DNA of 64,000 nt from an uncultured Kordia sp. (GCF_947489565.1 NZ_CANLEA010000021.1:1-64000); one strand, 5' to 3'. Shown: positions 8,222-17,351, numbered from the stretch's first letter. A program made the numbers and translations. The notes: a model not told the origin generated them from the letters alone.

Positions 8222-8737
8222 ATGATTCACATACGAAAAGCCACTCCAAATGACATCAATGCCATTGCGCAATTAGGAAGCACTACTTTTTTAGACACGT
8301 ACTTACCAAATACGCCTAAAGAAGCCGTGGAATCTTTTGTAGAAAATGCTTTTGCTATAGATACGCTTTGCGCAGAATTTGACGATCCAAACGTTCACTA
8401 TTTTTTGATTTTTTTGGAAGAAACACTCGCAGGATATTCTAAAATTATACACAACGTACCTAATACTACTATTGAAGAAACGCAGCTTACCAAACTTGAT
8501 CGTTTTTATGTATTGAAAGAATTTCACGGACAAAAATTGGGCGCACAACTATTTAATCATACTATAGATTTTTCTAAAGAAAACGAACAACAAGGAATTT
8601 GGTTATATGTATTAATTGAAAACGAACGTGCTTTGCGTTTCTATCAACAAAACAACTTTCAAATTGTGGGCGAATACGATTTTAAAATTTCGGAAACACG
8701 ATACAATCCTAATTATATCATGTATTTGGAATATTAA
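8222..8737 (+). CDS. GNAT family N-acetyltransferase
   Basis: 171 residues with the GNAT fold. I-R-K-A-T-P-N-D at the N-terminus is beta-1; L-D-R-F-Y-V-L-K-E-F-H-G-Q-K-L-G-A-Q-L-F covers beta-4 and the acetyl-CoA loop (Q/R-x-x-G-x-A, here H-G-Q-K-L-G-A); and W-L-Y-V-L-I-E-N-E-R-A-L-R-F-Y is motif B. It transfers an acetyl group from acetyl-CoA to an unidentified amine; the substrate cannot be read from sequence. It lies between a hypothetical gene and a DUF6090 gene on the same strand. Confidence 0.9.
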   Translation: MIHIRKATPNDINAIAQLGSTTFLDTYLPNTPKEAVESFVENAFAIDTLCAEFDDPNVHYFLIFLEETLAGYSKIIHNVPNTTIEETQLTKLDRFYVLKEFHGQKLGAQLFNHTIDFSKENEQQGIWLYVLIENERALRFYQQNNFQIVGEYDFKISETRYNPNYIMYLEY

Positions 8738-8802
8738 ATCGACGCAGAAGTTTGTATATTGGTTCAATCCTAATAGGAAGACATCATCTAATCAGAAATA
8801 TT

Positions 8803-9486
8803 TTGAAAAAATTCATTAAAAAAATTAATTGGAAATATGCGTTTGGAGAACTATTCTTAATTTTTCTCGGTATTACCATGGCTATTTGGTTTAACAATTG
8901 GAATGAACATCAAAAATCGAAAAGAATAGAAGTAAAATCCATTAAGGAAATCAAAAATGCAATTCATCAAGATTTATTAGATATCGAAGAAAACATTGCA
9001 GGTTTTGGCGCAAGAGTTGCCTTGTACGAACGTATTATTCGTCATATTAAAAATGATCTTCCTTTAGATAAAGATTTACAAGCACAACTTCCATATTTGC
9101 AAGGTATCACAACATTTCTATCGAATATTGGTCCTTATGAAACCTTGAAGTCTAGAGGTTTGGAAACCATAAGTAACGACAGCATTCGGTTAAAAATATC
9201 GCTGTATTATGATTTTGAATATGAAAAAATTCAAACCAATGAAAGACAACATTATGAACATCATATAAATTATATGAAACCTATGATGTTGAAGAGTTTT
9301 GACATGTCAAATAATGAAATAAAGCCGCTAAATTACGACGAATTATTCCATGATTTTGAGTTTAAGCAAACCATTAGTTGGGCACTGCGTATCGATCAAT
9401 ATATGTTGGATTTGTATAAACGATTATCCAAAAAAGCAAGATCGCTTATAAAAGAACTTGACGACGAAATTATTCGCATTGAATAA
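8803..9486 (+). CDS. DUF6090 family membrane protein
   Basis: About 227 residues from a TTG start (K-K-F-I-K-K-I-N-W-K-Y); the track uses another TTG 17 codons earlier, and either is possible. The N-terminal region Y-A-F-G-E-L-F-L-I-F-L-G-I-T-M-A-I-W-F-N-N-W-N-E is the hallmark of DUF6090: one membrane segment followed by N-N-W-N-E and a cytosolic alpha-helical domain. Function is unknown; these proteins are frequent in flavobacteria and often occur as tandem paralogues. Here there is a single copy, starting 65 bases after the GNAT gene. Confidence 0.85.
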   Translation: MKKFIKKINWKYAFGELFLIFLGITMAIWFNNWNEHQKSKRIEVKSIKEIKNAIHQDLLDIEENIAGFGARVALYERIIRHIKNDLPLDKDLQAQLPYLQGITTFLSNIGPYETLKSRGLETISNDSIRLKISLYYDFEYEKIQTNERQHYEHHINYMKPMMLKSFDMSNNEIKPLNYDELFHDFEFKQTISWALRIDQYMLDLYKRLSKKARSLIKELDDEIIRIE

Positions 9487-9617
9487 AGAAGTATCACAAC
9501 GCTTTCAACAAAATAATCATTCCTTTACAGTTTTTTGTCTTTTATGTTTGCTGATAAATCGTTAGGCAAAAAAGTTCCGTACATTAGAGAAAAACGCTAA
9601 TACTTTACTTTCATCAC

Positions 9618-10133
9618 ATGAAATCTAACGCTATTCTCTTTTGTCTATTTTTGATCATGGTAAGTTGTCATCAAACAAAAAACGACAATGCTAAAACTCC
9701 CATACAAATTATCAATGCATTTGATGATGCAGAAGTAACATGGTTCAAATCTAAAGGAACTGGAACAATTACGGGCGTTGCGAAATTTAAATCTAAAAGC
9801 GGTGAAGTACGGTATGGAAAAGAGTTTCGAATTGAGTTGATGCCAAGTTGCACATATACGGAAGAACGATTGCAACATATTTACAAAAACAAACAATCTG
9901 GAGCTGTATTTCTTGAAGATGGAATTCCAACATTTACACCTGATCCCGAAGGATATCACGACACTATAAAAATGATGTGTGATGAAGATGGTGCGTTTGC
10001 ATATAAAGATTTGCCTGCAGGCGATTATTACATAATTGCTTTTATGCTGTGGGATGAAACTGGCGGCGGACTCATGCAACGTGTGACACTTACCGAAGGC
10101 GCAACCAAACATATTGAAATGACTAATTTTTAA
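9618..10133 (+). CDS. Lipoprotein with carboxypeptidase-regulatory-like fold
   Basis: 171 residues. The lipobox is M-V-S-C near residue 17, so it is lipidated. The rest is beta-rich, with a pattern (F-A-Y-K-D-L-P-A-G-D-Y-Y-I-I-A-F) typical of the carboxypeptidase-regulatory-like or prealbumin-like domain, where a conserved D-L-P-A-G-x-Y turn occurs. It is probably anchored at the outer membrane. The next lipoprotein gene starts 7 bases after its stop, so the two are likely one operon. Substrate and role unknown. Confidence 0.82.
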   Translation: MKSNAILFCLFLIMVSCHQTKNDNAKTPIQIINAFDDAEVTWFKSKGTGTITGVAKFKSKSGEVRYGKEFRIELMPSCTYTEERLQHIYKNKQSGAVFLEDGIPTFTPDPEGYHDTIKMMCDEDGAFAYKDLPAGDYYIIAFMLWDETGGGLMQRVTLTEGATKHIEMTNF

Positions 10134-10140
10134 CAGAAAC

Positions 10141-10719
10141 ATGAAAAAGTATTTCGTATTGCTGCTCGTATCATACTTGTATGCGTGTTCAACCAAAGAA
10201 GCTACGCAATTTGTATTGTTTGATGAAGAATTTACCTTTACGCATCAAGATGCATTAACTTCTTCGCCGAGTAAATCACATTATTATGTCATGAATGAAA
10301 TGCTTTCTCCTAACATTCCGAAAGATTGGACGCATCCTATTGATTATAGAAACGGAACAGTTCACATTCGTATTGAAGTCATTGAAAAACCTACAGGAAA
10401 CGAACCTACAAAATGGACACTTTGCTATATTCCCAACAAAGGACAAGAAAATATGTACGGCTGTACTTCTACGAATTTGTTTACGAACGAAGGAATTTAT
10501 GAAAAAGACGTTTCTATGAACGAATTCTGGGAAAATGAATCTATTATTTGGTCAGAAGGTATCAAACAAATGGATTTAGTGATTAAAGATGATAGCGGCG
10601 GACAAGGACATGCACACAAACGTTCTGATCATGAAAAATTTTTTCCCACCAAAGTACGCATCACCATGATTCAAGTGGCAAAAGGAGCGACTTATGATGC
10701 TTCTATCTTCCAAAAATAA
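10141..10719 (+). CDS. Lipoprotein, unrecognised
   Basis: 192 residues with a short signal sequence ending in the lipobox L-Y-A-C-S (Cys16). The mature part contains predicted beta strands and the phrase S-G-G-Q-G-H-A-H-K-R-S-D-H-E-K-F, whose His cluster could bind metal (inference). It is second in a two-gene unit with the lipoprotein at 9618. No family was recognised. No terminator hairpin is evident downstream, and the next 435 bases are gene-free. Confidence 0.78.
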   Translation: MKKYFVLLLVSYLYACSTKEATQFVLFDEEFTFTHQDALTSSPSKSHYYVMNEMLSPNIPKDWTHPIDYRNGTVHIRIEVIEKPTGNEPTKWTLCYIPNKGQENMYGCTSTNLFTNEGIYEKDVSMNEFWENESIIWSEGIKQMDLVIKDDSGGQGHAHKRSDHEKFFPTKVRITMIQVAKGATYDASIFQK

Positions 10720-10987
10720 TCTTTAATTTAGCTTCCGCTTCTCTAGTTCTCTTTACAATAATTTCATTCAATCGGATTGGAATTATTAAAAATAAAACCT
10801 ACTTTTAAACCTGTAAAAGTTTACTTTTCATTAAAGTAATTACACATTTTCTTGTTTTAAGAATCATGGATATTATTTATTCTACGCTAAAACTATCGTT
10901 TGTAGCTGATTAGAATTACGCCTTATCAAATTCATGATGTCTTGAAGCCAAGGTAGAATTGCTTGAAAAAAACTTTTATAGCAGTTT

Positions 10988-11035
10988 GATGTACTACATA
11001 AATTTAAGATAAGGCATATCTTCAAAAAGTACATC
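10988..11035. promoter_or_regulatory. Nested inverted repeat upstream of PLP-fusion gene
   Basis: Outer arms GATGTACT / AGTACATC enclose inner arms AAGATA / TATCTT around AGGCA. It lies 120 bases before the PLP-fusion start and 30 bases upstream of the candidate promoter. It could be an operator or an RNA hairpin. The rest of the 10720-11154 gap shows nothing coding. Confidence 0.45.
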
Positions 11036-11064
11036 TACAATACAACACATAGCAAATTATAGAC

Positions 11065-11096
11065 TTGCAAAAAGGGACATTATAGTCGTGACTTTG
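11065..11096 (+). promoter_or_regulatory. Candidate promoter of PLP-fusion gene
   Basis: TTG at 11065-11067, 21 bases of spacer, then TGACTTTG at 11089-11096. This is one mismatch from the Bacteroidota pattern TTG-N19/20-TAnnTTTG. It predicts a leader of about 50 bases. Confidence 0.4.
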
Positions 11097-11154
11097 CTAT
11101 GGAATACATGCCAAATTTTACAGAAAAAAGTTAACTCCATAAACAACCTACATT

Positions 11155-13560
11155 ATGATTGACACGTTAAATCAAATCATTGAAGATGGATTTAGAAGAA
11201 AGTTGGTACACAATTTTACTACTCCAAATCCACAATTACCCAACAACACTATTGTCATAGACGATAATGAAATGATCCATTTTGGATCTTGCAGTTATTT
11301 AGGACTCGAAAAAAACAGAACGTTACAAAACGGTGTTATCAATGCCGTCATGAAATACGGCACACAGTTTTCGTCCTCAAGAGGCTATGTTTCGGTAGAC
11401 TTGTATCAAGAATTGGAACAGTTAATGTTTCAAATATTCAACAAACCTGCGATTGTTTCAGCAAGTACAACCTTAGGACATTTGGCAACAATTCCTGTCT
11501 TGGTCGGCAAAAATGATGCTGTGATTCTGGATTTGCAAGTACATTCGAGCATTCAGATGACTGTACAACAGTTGAAAGCTAAAAACATTCCAATCCATAT
11601 TATTAAGCACAATTGTATGGAATCGCTAGAAAATCAGATAAAAAAACTATACAACAAGCATGAAAAAATCTGGTATTTTGCGGACGGTATTTATTCCATG
11701 TACGGAGATTATGCGCCGTTTGAAGCACTCGATTCTTTACTAAATACCTATGATAAATTCCATCTGTACATTGATGATGCGCATGGTATGGGATGGACTG
11801 GCAAAAGCGGTTGCGGTGTTGTGTGGAGTAAAATGCAACAATCTGAAAAAATGATTTTGACAGTTTCTTTAAATAAATCCTTTGCTGCTGCTGGCGGATG
11901 CATCGTTTTTCCGAATGAAGAAACCGCAAAGAAAGTTCGGAATTGTGGTCCTACGTATTTGTTTTCTGGTCCAATTCAACCGCCAATGTTAGGCGCTGCA
12001 GTTGCTTCTGCAAAATTGCATCTTTCTGAAGAAATCAAACCGATGCAAGATACGCTTTGGGAACTTATTCAATATACAAACCAGCGATTGGATGCTCTTG
12101 GTTTTCCGCAGTTTCAAAAAACAGATAGTCCTGTATTTTTTATTCCTGTGGGACTTCCTAAAATCTGTTATGATATTATTTCTAAAATGAAAGACAAAGG
12201 TTTCTTTGTAAATACCGCTTCTTTTCCGGTAGTTCCGATGCGTAAAAGCGGAATTCGTTTTATGATTACTACTTTTTTGGACAAAACTCATATCAATTCC
12301 ATGTTGACGACTTTGTGTGAAGTGTATGCGGAAACTATCATGGAAAATGAGATGACTTATGAAAAAATAGCAAAGACATTTTCCATTCCAAATTTCAACA
12401 TTCATATTGAAAAACAACACATTAGAAATGAATCAAACGAGAAACTTCAAGTGGAGTTATTTCGTACCATCAAAGATTTGGACGAAAAAGAATGGAATGC
12501 AACTTATTCCCGAAATGGCACCTTGAGTTATGCCAATTTAAACTTGATTGAAGATGTATATTCGCATCAAACAACACCCGAAAATAACTGGGATTTTTAT
12601 TATTTACTCATAAAAGATCACACGCAAAAAGTCATACTAAAAACTCCAATTACAGTAGCGTTGATTAAAGACGATATTTTTCATCCAGGATATGTTTCTG
12701 AAAAAATTGAAAACTTACGTTTGGAAAACACGCCTTATTTTTTGACTTCAAAAACGGTCATTACGGGAACTTTGATTACCAAAGGAAATCATGTATATAT
12801 TGATTATAAAAACAAACATTGGAAAAAAGCCTTGTCTTTGTTTATTGAACAACTTTATAAAGTGTTGGAAACGTCCAAAGCAACTAAAATCATGATTCGC
12901 GATTTCTACGGACAACAAGATAGCGAGTTTGAGACTGAAATGCTTGAACGCGGATTTATCAAGTTTCAATTGCCAAATAATATGGAAGTTGAGCATTTAA
13001 CTTGGAACGATAGGAATCAGTATTTAAAATCGCTGCCACAGAAATACCGCTACAATGTAAAAAAGGAAATTATACAGTACGAACCGAATTTTGAGACTTC
13101 ATATACAAAACCAAACAGCGAAGTTGAAATCAGTCAAGTGTATAAATTATACGAGCAAGTCTTTGAAAAGTCGTATGATTTGAATGTTTTCAAACTGACT
13201 TATGAATACTTTCAAAGAATGTGTACTTCTGATGAATATGATGTGATTCGATTGTACTTAAAAGATGATGAAAGCAAACATACAAATCGTTTGGTGGGCG
13301 TTATGTTTAGTCATATTCATGAAGATGTATACAATGCGTTAATTGTCGGTTTGGATTATGAATATGTGTACAGTCACAAAACGTACAAACAAATTTTATT
13401 CAAAACCTTATTAAGAGCTAGAGCTTTAAATTGCAGAAAATTAGATTTGGCATTTACTGCCGAAATGGAGAAGAAAAAAATTGGTGCCAGACCCAAAGAA
13501 GTATTCGCGTATATGCAAGCCACAGAACATTTAAAAGGCAGCATGTTGGAGTTTATGTAA
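11155..13560 (+). CDS. Alpha-oxoamine synthase-like PLP enzyme fused to acyltransferase domain
   Basis: 801 residues. Residues about 1-395 are a class I/II aminotransferase-fold enzyme of the alpha-oxoamine synthase group (AONS, KBL, serine palmitoyltransferase, CqsA). G-S-C-S-Y-L-G-L is near 44, the Asp-Ala-His motif D-D-A-H-G-M-G is at 207-213, and the Schiff-base Lys is K241 in S-L-N-K-S-F-A-A-A-G-G. Such enzymes condense an amino acid with an acyl thioester and release CO2. Residues about 430-800 form a GNAT/FemAB-like acyltransferase region, with K-Y-R-Y-N-V-K-K-E and later L-N-C-R-K-L-D-L-A-F. The fusion suggests that one product is N-acylated by the second half, for example in sphingolipid- or sulfonolipid-like or signal synthesis (inference). 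No other pathway gene is adjacent. Confidence 0.87.
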   Translation: MIDTLNQIIEDGFRRKLVHNFTTPNPQLPNNTIVIDDNEMIHFGSCSYLGLEKNRTLQNGVINAVMKYGTQFSSSRGYVSVDLYQELEQLMFQIFNKPAIVSASTTLGHLATIPVLVGKNDAVILDLQVHSSIQMTVQQLKAKNIPIHIIKHNCMESLENQIKKLYNKHEKIWYFADGIYSMYGDYAPFEALDSLLNTYDKFHLYIDDAHGMGWTGKSGCGVVWSKMQQSEKMILTVSLNKSFAAAGGCIVFPNEETAKKVRNCGPTYLFSGPIQPPMLGAAVASAKLHLSEEIKPMQDTLWELIQYTNQRLDALGFPQFQKTDSPVFFIPVGLPKICYDIISKMKDKGFFVNTASFPVVPMRKSGIRFMITTFLDKTHINSMLTTLCEVYAETIMENEMTYEKIAKTFSIPNFNIHIEKQHIRNESNEKLQVELFRTIKDLDEKEWNATYSRNGTLSYANLNLIEDVYSHQTTPENNWDFYYLLIKDHTQKVILKTPITVALIKDDIFHPGYVSEKIENLRLENTPYFLTSKTVITGTLITKGNHVYIDYKNKHWKKALSLFIEQLYKVLETSKATKIMIRDFYGQQDSEFETEMLERGFIKFQLPNNMEVEHLTWNDRNQYLKSLPQKYRYNVKKEIIQYEPNFETSYTKPNSEVEISQVYKLYEQVFEKSYDLNVFKLTYEYFQRMCTSDEYDVIRLYLKDDESKHTNRLVGVMFSHIHEDVYNALIVGLDYEYVYSHKTYKQILFKTLLRARALNCRKLDLAFTAEMEKKKIGARPKEVFAYMQATEHLKGSMLEFM

Positions 13561-13600
13561 TGTTTTGACATAAAACAGAAAGCTTTTAACAATCAATACT

Positions 13601-13676
13601 TTGTCAGTTTCAGCGCAGTCGTGTAGTGAGGAATAATCATATTTTTCATTCATCTCGACTGCGCTCGACTTGACAA
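13601..13676. repeat. Intergenic inverted repeat
   Basis: Perfect inner arms AGCGCAGTCG (13612-13621) and CGACTGCGCT (13656-13665), with outer arms TTGTCA / TGACAA. The CTCGACTGCGCTCGACTTGACA phrase resembles REP-like palindromes common in flavobacterial intergenic DNA. It may act as a transcription end for the PLP-fusion gene. Confidence 0.7.
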
Positions 13677-13766
13677 TTTTGCAAAATTTTTCCTTATCAA
13701 AGTGGTAAAAAAAGTAGTTTTTTGAATGTATATTGTGACACCTTTACTGATTTAAACACCAATCTT

Positions 13767-14252
13767 ATGCAAAAAGAAAGTTTATCCAAAAGTCTGGCAA
13801 ACCGATTACGTGAAGTATATACTGAAGGAAAATGGGTTACAGGAACCAACGTGAAAGAGCAAATTATGAATACTTCTTGGCAAGATGCTATACAAAGTAT
13901 TCACGGTTTAAACTCTATTGCAAAATTGACATTTCACTTAAACTATTATATCGTTGGTGTGACACAAGTATTTGAAGGCGGAACCTTAGATATTAGAGAT
14001 AAATACAGCTTTGATGCGCCTCCAATTACTTCGGAACAAGATTGGAAAGATCGCGTTAAAAAGTTTAGTGAAGATGCTGACAAATTCATTCTTTTGGTAG
14101 AAAACATGTCCGAAACACAATTATTTGAAAATTTTGTGGTGGAAAAATACGGTACTTATCATCGAAATATAGATGTACAAATTGAACATGCGTATTATCA
14201 TTTGGGACAGATATTGTTAATTAAAAAGATGCTAAAAAACTCAGAATCATGA
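13767..14252 (+). CDS. DinB/DUF1572-like protein
   Basis: About 161 residues from the ATG at M-Q-K-E-S-L-S-K; the track's earlier TTG adds an unlikely 15 residues. It is all-alpha with conserved His positions (I-A-K-L-T-F-H-L-N-Y-Y and I-E-H-A-Y-Y-H-L-G-Q-I), spaced as in DinB-like four-helix bundles, where three His bind a metal. These proteins are often thiol transferases or of unknown role. Its stop overlaps the next start (ATGA), so the two genes are translationally coupled. Confidence 0.75.
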   Translation: MQKESLSKSLANRLREVYTEGKWVTGTNVKEQIMNTSWQDAIQSIHGLNSIAKLTFHLNYYIVGVTQVFEGGTLDIRDKYSFDAPPITSEQDWKDRVKKFSEDADKFILLVENMSETQLFENFVVEKYGTYHRNIDVQIEHAYYHLGQILLIKKMLKNSES

Positions 14253-14734
14253 ACATTTTCCCTACAAAAAAGCTGTATTTCAAACTTCATGATACGCAAA
14301 CAAAAACCTTAGATCAATTACAACGAAGAACTAAAAAATCTGAAAAATTAGTTACGTATTATACAGATAAATCTTTTATAGGAACAATTAAAGGAAATAA
14401 CTTTCATCTTATTTCTTCAACTATAGGCAAAGGTGCTTTCTGTGTGATGAAAGGTAAAATTGACGCAAATAAAGGCTATGTCCATGTGGAAATTCACAAA
14501 GCTTTCAGAATATTAATCACTATTATGATATGTCTTATTCCAATTGGTCTTTCCATCGTTTTCTTTACTGATAAAGAGCAATTCAGTTTTTTATTGATTA
14601 TTGTGGCGATTATACAAATATTGATAATTCGCTTTATTGCTGTAGAACTTGCTTTTAAATTTTTATCAAGAAACAGTTTACAACGACTACGAGACGTTTT
14701 AGATGCTGATTGGATACGTCAAAATGAGTATTAA
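14249..14734 (+). CDS. Membrane protein coupled to the DinB-like gene
   Basis: 161 residues. A soluble N-terminal part with beta strands (S-F-I-G-T-I-K-G-N-N-F-H-L-I) is followed by two adjacent membrane segments (about 90-106 and 112-130) and a short basic tail. I do not recognise the family. The ATGA overlap with the preceding gene implies co-translation. The following 208 bases to the LysM gene contain no gene. Confidence 0.75.
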   Translation: MNIFPTKKLYFKLHDTQTKTLDQLQRRTKKSEKLVTYYTDKSFIGTIKGNNFHLISSTIGKGAFCVMKGKIDANKGYVHVEIHKAFRILITIMICLIPIGLSIVFFTDKEQFSFLLIIVAIIQILIIRFIAVELAFKFLSRNSLQRLRDVLDADWIRQNEY

Positions 14735-14942
14735 AATCAGTAATTAAAATCCAACGGAGAAACCTTAGCTTTCAAAAGGCATTTCACGATTTAACACATA
14801 TATATTCAGGCATTCAAAACAATTTTCTTCTTTTTCTTTTCCGACATTTGAAAGTTTTTAATGCATATCACATTGTCTATTTGTAATCTTTTTTCTATTT
14901 TTCAAGTACAATATATTTGAAATCTTACCTAAATCTTTAATC

Positions 14943-15605
14943 ATGAAATTCTTTTCAAAATTACTTCTCATAACCATTTTTCAATTATTTTTTCACACGG
15001 GCTTTTCTCAAGAAGTCAATTCAGCATATGTAGTTCAACATGGAGATTGGTTGAGTAAAATTTCTCAAAAAGCATATGGAAATCCGCATTTATACTATAG
15101 AATTATTGAAAGTACCAATGAAAAGCAACTGACAGACCATAGTTTTCAAAAAATTACGGATGTTCGTAAAATTCGTGTGGGTCAAAAATTGTGGATTCCA
15201 AATTATTCTTCAACTAAAGACACAAAAGGCGATGGTGTTTTAGTAACTATTCCGGTTACAGATTGTGAAATACGCGTATGGTATAACTATCAAGTTGTCG
15301 CTATTTCCGAACTTAATAAAAACTGGATTTCACAAGATATCGATTTAAAAACCAGAGCGAAAAAAGCGTATACACTTCGACATAATGCGCGTGTAAATGC
15401 CAGATTCATGATGCAAAACAAAGATTCAGTAAAAGCTTTACAGGCTAGAGATTTAAAAAAATATAAAAATCCGCATGGACCCACTTTTGAATATCTCATG
15501 GAAAAATGCAGTAAAAGTGGCGCTACAACCGAACAATGTTATCAAAGTATTATTAAAACTTCAAGTACGGTTAGTAAAGTATATAATAATCAATGTAAGG
15601 ATTAA
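14943..15605 (+). CDS. Secreted LysM-domain protein
   Basis: 220 residues. The signal peptide is M-K-F-F-S-K-L-L-L-I-T-I-F-Q-L-F-F, with cleavage probably after F-S-Q. A LysM domain covers about residues 29-85 (Y-V-V-Q-H-G-D-W-L-S-K-I-S-Q-K-A-Y-G, ending I-R-V-G-Q-K-L-W-I-P), which binds peptidoglycan-type glycans. The C-terminal 130 residues are unassigned and contain several basic stretches and two Cys. It is likely periplasmic and wall-associated. A hydrolase domain is not visible. Confidence 0.85.
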   Translation: MKFFSKLLLITIFQLFFHTGFSQEVNSAYVVQHGDWLSKISQKAYGNPHLYYRIIESTNEKQLTDHSFQKITDVRKIRVGQKLWIPNYSSTKDTKGDGVLVTIPVTDCEIRVWYNYQVVAISELNKNWISQDIDLKTRAKKAYTLRHNARVNARFMMQNKDSVKALQARDLKKYKNPHGPTFEYLMEKCSKSGATTEQCYQSIIKTSSTVSKVYNNQCKD

Positions 15606-15725
15606 AAACTCGAATCTAAGACTGCTTTCAACACTTTTAGAAACTTAGACGAATACTGATTGTGCTGTTTTGGTCTAGTTTTTGTGCTATTGTATACACA
15701 AAATTAACCATCAAAATCATTACAC

Positions 15726-16451
15726 ATGAAACATTTTGTAAGTGTTGTTATCGTAGCTTTATTCGTAAGTGCTTGTTACCAGCAACCCCAAAAGAAAACT
15801 GTGGCTACATTAGAAACGTCACAAATTTCAAACGAAATCAAAAAGAACACGTATCCTTTTTCAAATGTGAGCTTATATGATGATTTCAGTAATGAATTGA
15901 TTTTAGATACGCTTCAATTTAAACGTGAAGCTCAATTCTCACCGCTATATATTGGTGATGAAAAAAAAACGATCAAGCTTGTATACAAAACGTCCAAACT
16001 AGCCTATAATGGAACTGAGTTTGATCGTGATTATAGAATTCCGACTACTTCTGACATACAAATATTTATAGATACTACCAGAACTATTGGTTTTTCTATG
16101 CCTATGGCTGTCTCATATAATAAAACTGAATATCGCACCAATAAAAAATCGTATCCTGTATTTATTAAAAATACTTCTAATAAGATTCACCAAATTGGTA
16201 TAGGAGAAATTTTATATATGAAGACTGAAGCAAAAGATTCTACTGGGAATTGGCGTGAAATAGAACGTGATTTCATGTATTTTTGTGGCACAGGATTAGC
16301 TAGGTATTACCTTAATCCAAACCAGATAGCAATAACAGCATTCCGACAAAATTACGGTCGTTTTAAAACTAAGTTCCGTATAAAATTTGGCAGTTTTGAA
16401 CATCCAATTTATTCTAATGAAATTGATGGATATTTAAATTTTGAGTTGTAA
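15726..16451 (+). CDS. Lipoprotein, unrecognised
   Basis: 241 residues with a lipobox F-V-S-A-C-Y near residue 17. The mature protein is beta-rich, contains many aromatic and charged residues, and ends in a strand-like N-E-I-D-G-Y-L-N-F-E-L. No known domain was recognised. It stands 120 bases after the LysM gene on the same strand and 26 bases before a GNAT gene. Outer-membrane or periplasmic location is inferred from the lipobox. Confidence 0.78.
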   Translation: MKHFVSVVIVALFVSACYQQPQKKTVATLETSQISNEIKKNTYPFSNVSLYDDFSNELILDTLQFKREAQFSPLYIGDEKKTIKLVYKTSKLAYNGTEFDRDYRIPTTSDIQIFIDTTRTIGFSMPMAVSYNKTEYRTNKKSYPVFIKNTSNKIHQIGIGEILYMKTEAKDSTGNWREIERDFMYFCGTGLARYYLNPNQIAITAFRQNYGRFKTKFRIKFGSFEHPIYSNEIDGYLNFEL

Positions 16452-16477
16452 ATTTAACTCAATCTTTTCCTATCCAA

Positions 16478-17011
16478 ATGATCGAAACAGAAACGCTTTT
16501 ACTAAGACCTATTCGTCTTGAAGATTCTATACAGGTATTTGATTACAGATCAGATGCCAACACAAATAAATTTCAAAATTTTGTCCCAACAGATGTATCT
16601 CAAGTAGATGAATTCATTGCTGAAAATCCTTCACAATTTAATGTACCTAATACTTGGTTTCAATTAGTTATTATTGAAAAATCTTCTCAAAAAATCATTG
16701 GAGATTTAGGAATTCATTTTATAGCAGGAGATCATCAGCAATGTGAACTTGGTTGTACTTTACACAAGGATTTTCACGGAAAAGGATACGCGACAAAAGC
16801 CATGGCACTTGTCATTGATTATTTGTTCAATACATTAAACAAACACCGAATCATAGCTTCTGTAGATCCAGAAAATACGGCTTCTATTCAACTTTTAGAA
16901 CGCTTACGCTTTAGAAAAGAAGCACATTTTAAACAAAGTCTATTCTTCAAAGGAACTTGGGTTGATGATGTTGTGTATGCTGTTTTACAACATGAATGGA
17001 ATAAAGATTAG
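16478..17011 (+). CDS. GNAT family N-acetyltransferase (RimJ/RimL-like)
   Basis: 177 residues. The N-terminal E-T-E-T-L-L-L-R-P-I-R-L-E-D-S is the classic opening of the RimJ/RimL/SpeG-type Acetyltransf_3 branch. The acetyl-CoA loop is H-G-K-G-Y-A-T-K-A-M, and motif B reads V-D-P-E-N-T-A-S-I-Q-L-L-E-R-L-R-F. The substrate may be an N-terminal amine or a small molecule; sequence alone does not decide. It probably shares a transcript with the lipoprotein upstream and the 77-residue gene downstream. Confidence 0.9.
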   Translation: MIETETLLLRPIRLEDSIQVFDYRSDANTNKFQNFVPTDVSQVDEFIAENPSQFNVPNTWFQLVIIEKSSQKIIGDLGIHFIAGDHQQCELGCTLHKDFHGKGYATKAMALVIDYLFNTLNKHRIIASVDPENTASIQLLERLRFRKEAHFKQSLFFKGTWVDDVVYAVLQHEWNKD

Positions 17012-17057
17012 CTAGTACGAGTTTCCAAACGCGTGCAAACAAATAAAACTAAAAAGT

Positions 17058-17291
17058 ATGTCGCATCAATTAAAATTCAATTCTTTTGAAGAACTAGAAA
17101 ATCATTTAAGAAATTGTATTCATTGGAATGCCACAGAAGATATTGGACAATATGATACTGTTGGAATTACGACGCTTCTCGTGGCTTTATTAGAAAATCT
17201 AGAGGAAAACACACATGAATCTCAATACGAAGACTTAAAACAGATGCTTTCCAAGCAACATATTAATTTTTTGGAAAAGCTACTGAAATAG
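17058..17291 (+). CDS. Small hypothetical protein
   Basis: 77 residues, soluble and acidic, with predicted helices (F-E-E-L-E-N-H-L-R-N-C and Y-E-D-L-K-Q-M-L-S-K). No membrane segment, signal peptide or recognised family. It follows the GNAT gene by 46 bases on the same strand, and a hairpin repeat follows it at 17302. The clean ATG and ordinary codon use suggest a real gene. Confidence 0.65.
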   Translation: MSHQLKFNSFEELENHLRNCIHWNATEDIGQYDTVGITTLLVALLENLEENTHESQYEDLKQMLSKQHINFLEKLLK

Positions 17292-17301
17292 AATATAGAA
17301 G

Positions 17302-17328
17302 CTAGCACGAGTCTCAGACTCGCGCTAG
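17302..17328. repeat. Hairpin repeat between convergent genes
   Basis: CTAGC-A-CGAGT / ACTCG-C-GCTAG around CTCAG. A diverged relative (CTAGTACGAGTTTCCAAACG) lies at about 17013, on the other side of the 77-residue gene. This suggests a dispersed palindromic repeat; it may end transcription from both sides. Confidence 0.6.
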
Positions 17329-17351
17329 GTTTTACAGTTAGATAGCAACAA

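Noticed and set aside
9645-10196. 183-residue minus-strand ORF opposite the lipoprotein at 9618
   Set aside because: Antisense shadow of a lipoprotein with a clear lipobox; composition rich in Cys, Phe, His and Ser as expected for a reverse reading.
11989-12420. 143-residue minus-strand ORF inside the PLP-fusion gene
   Set aside because: Opposite-strand shadow of a gene with intact catalytic motifs.
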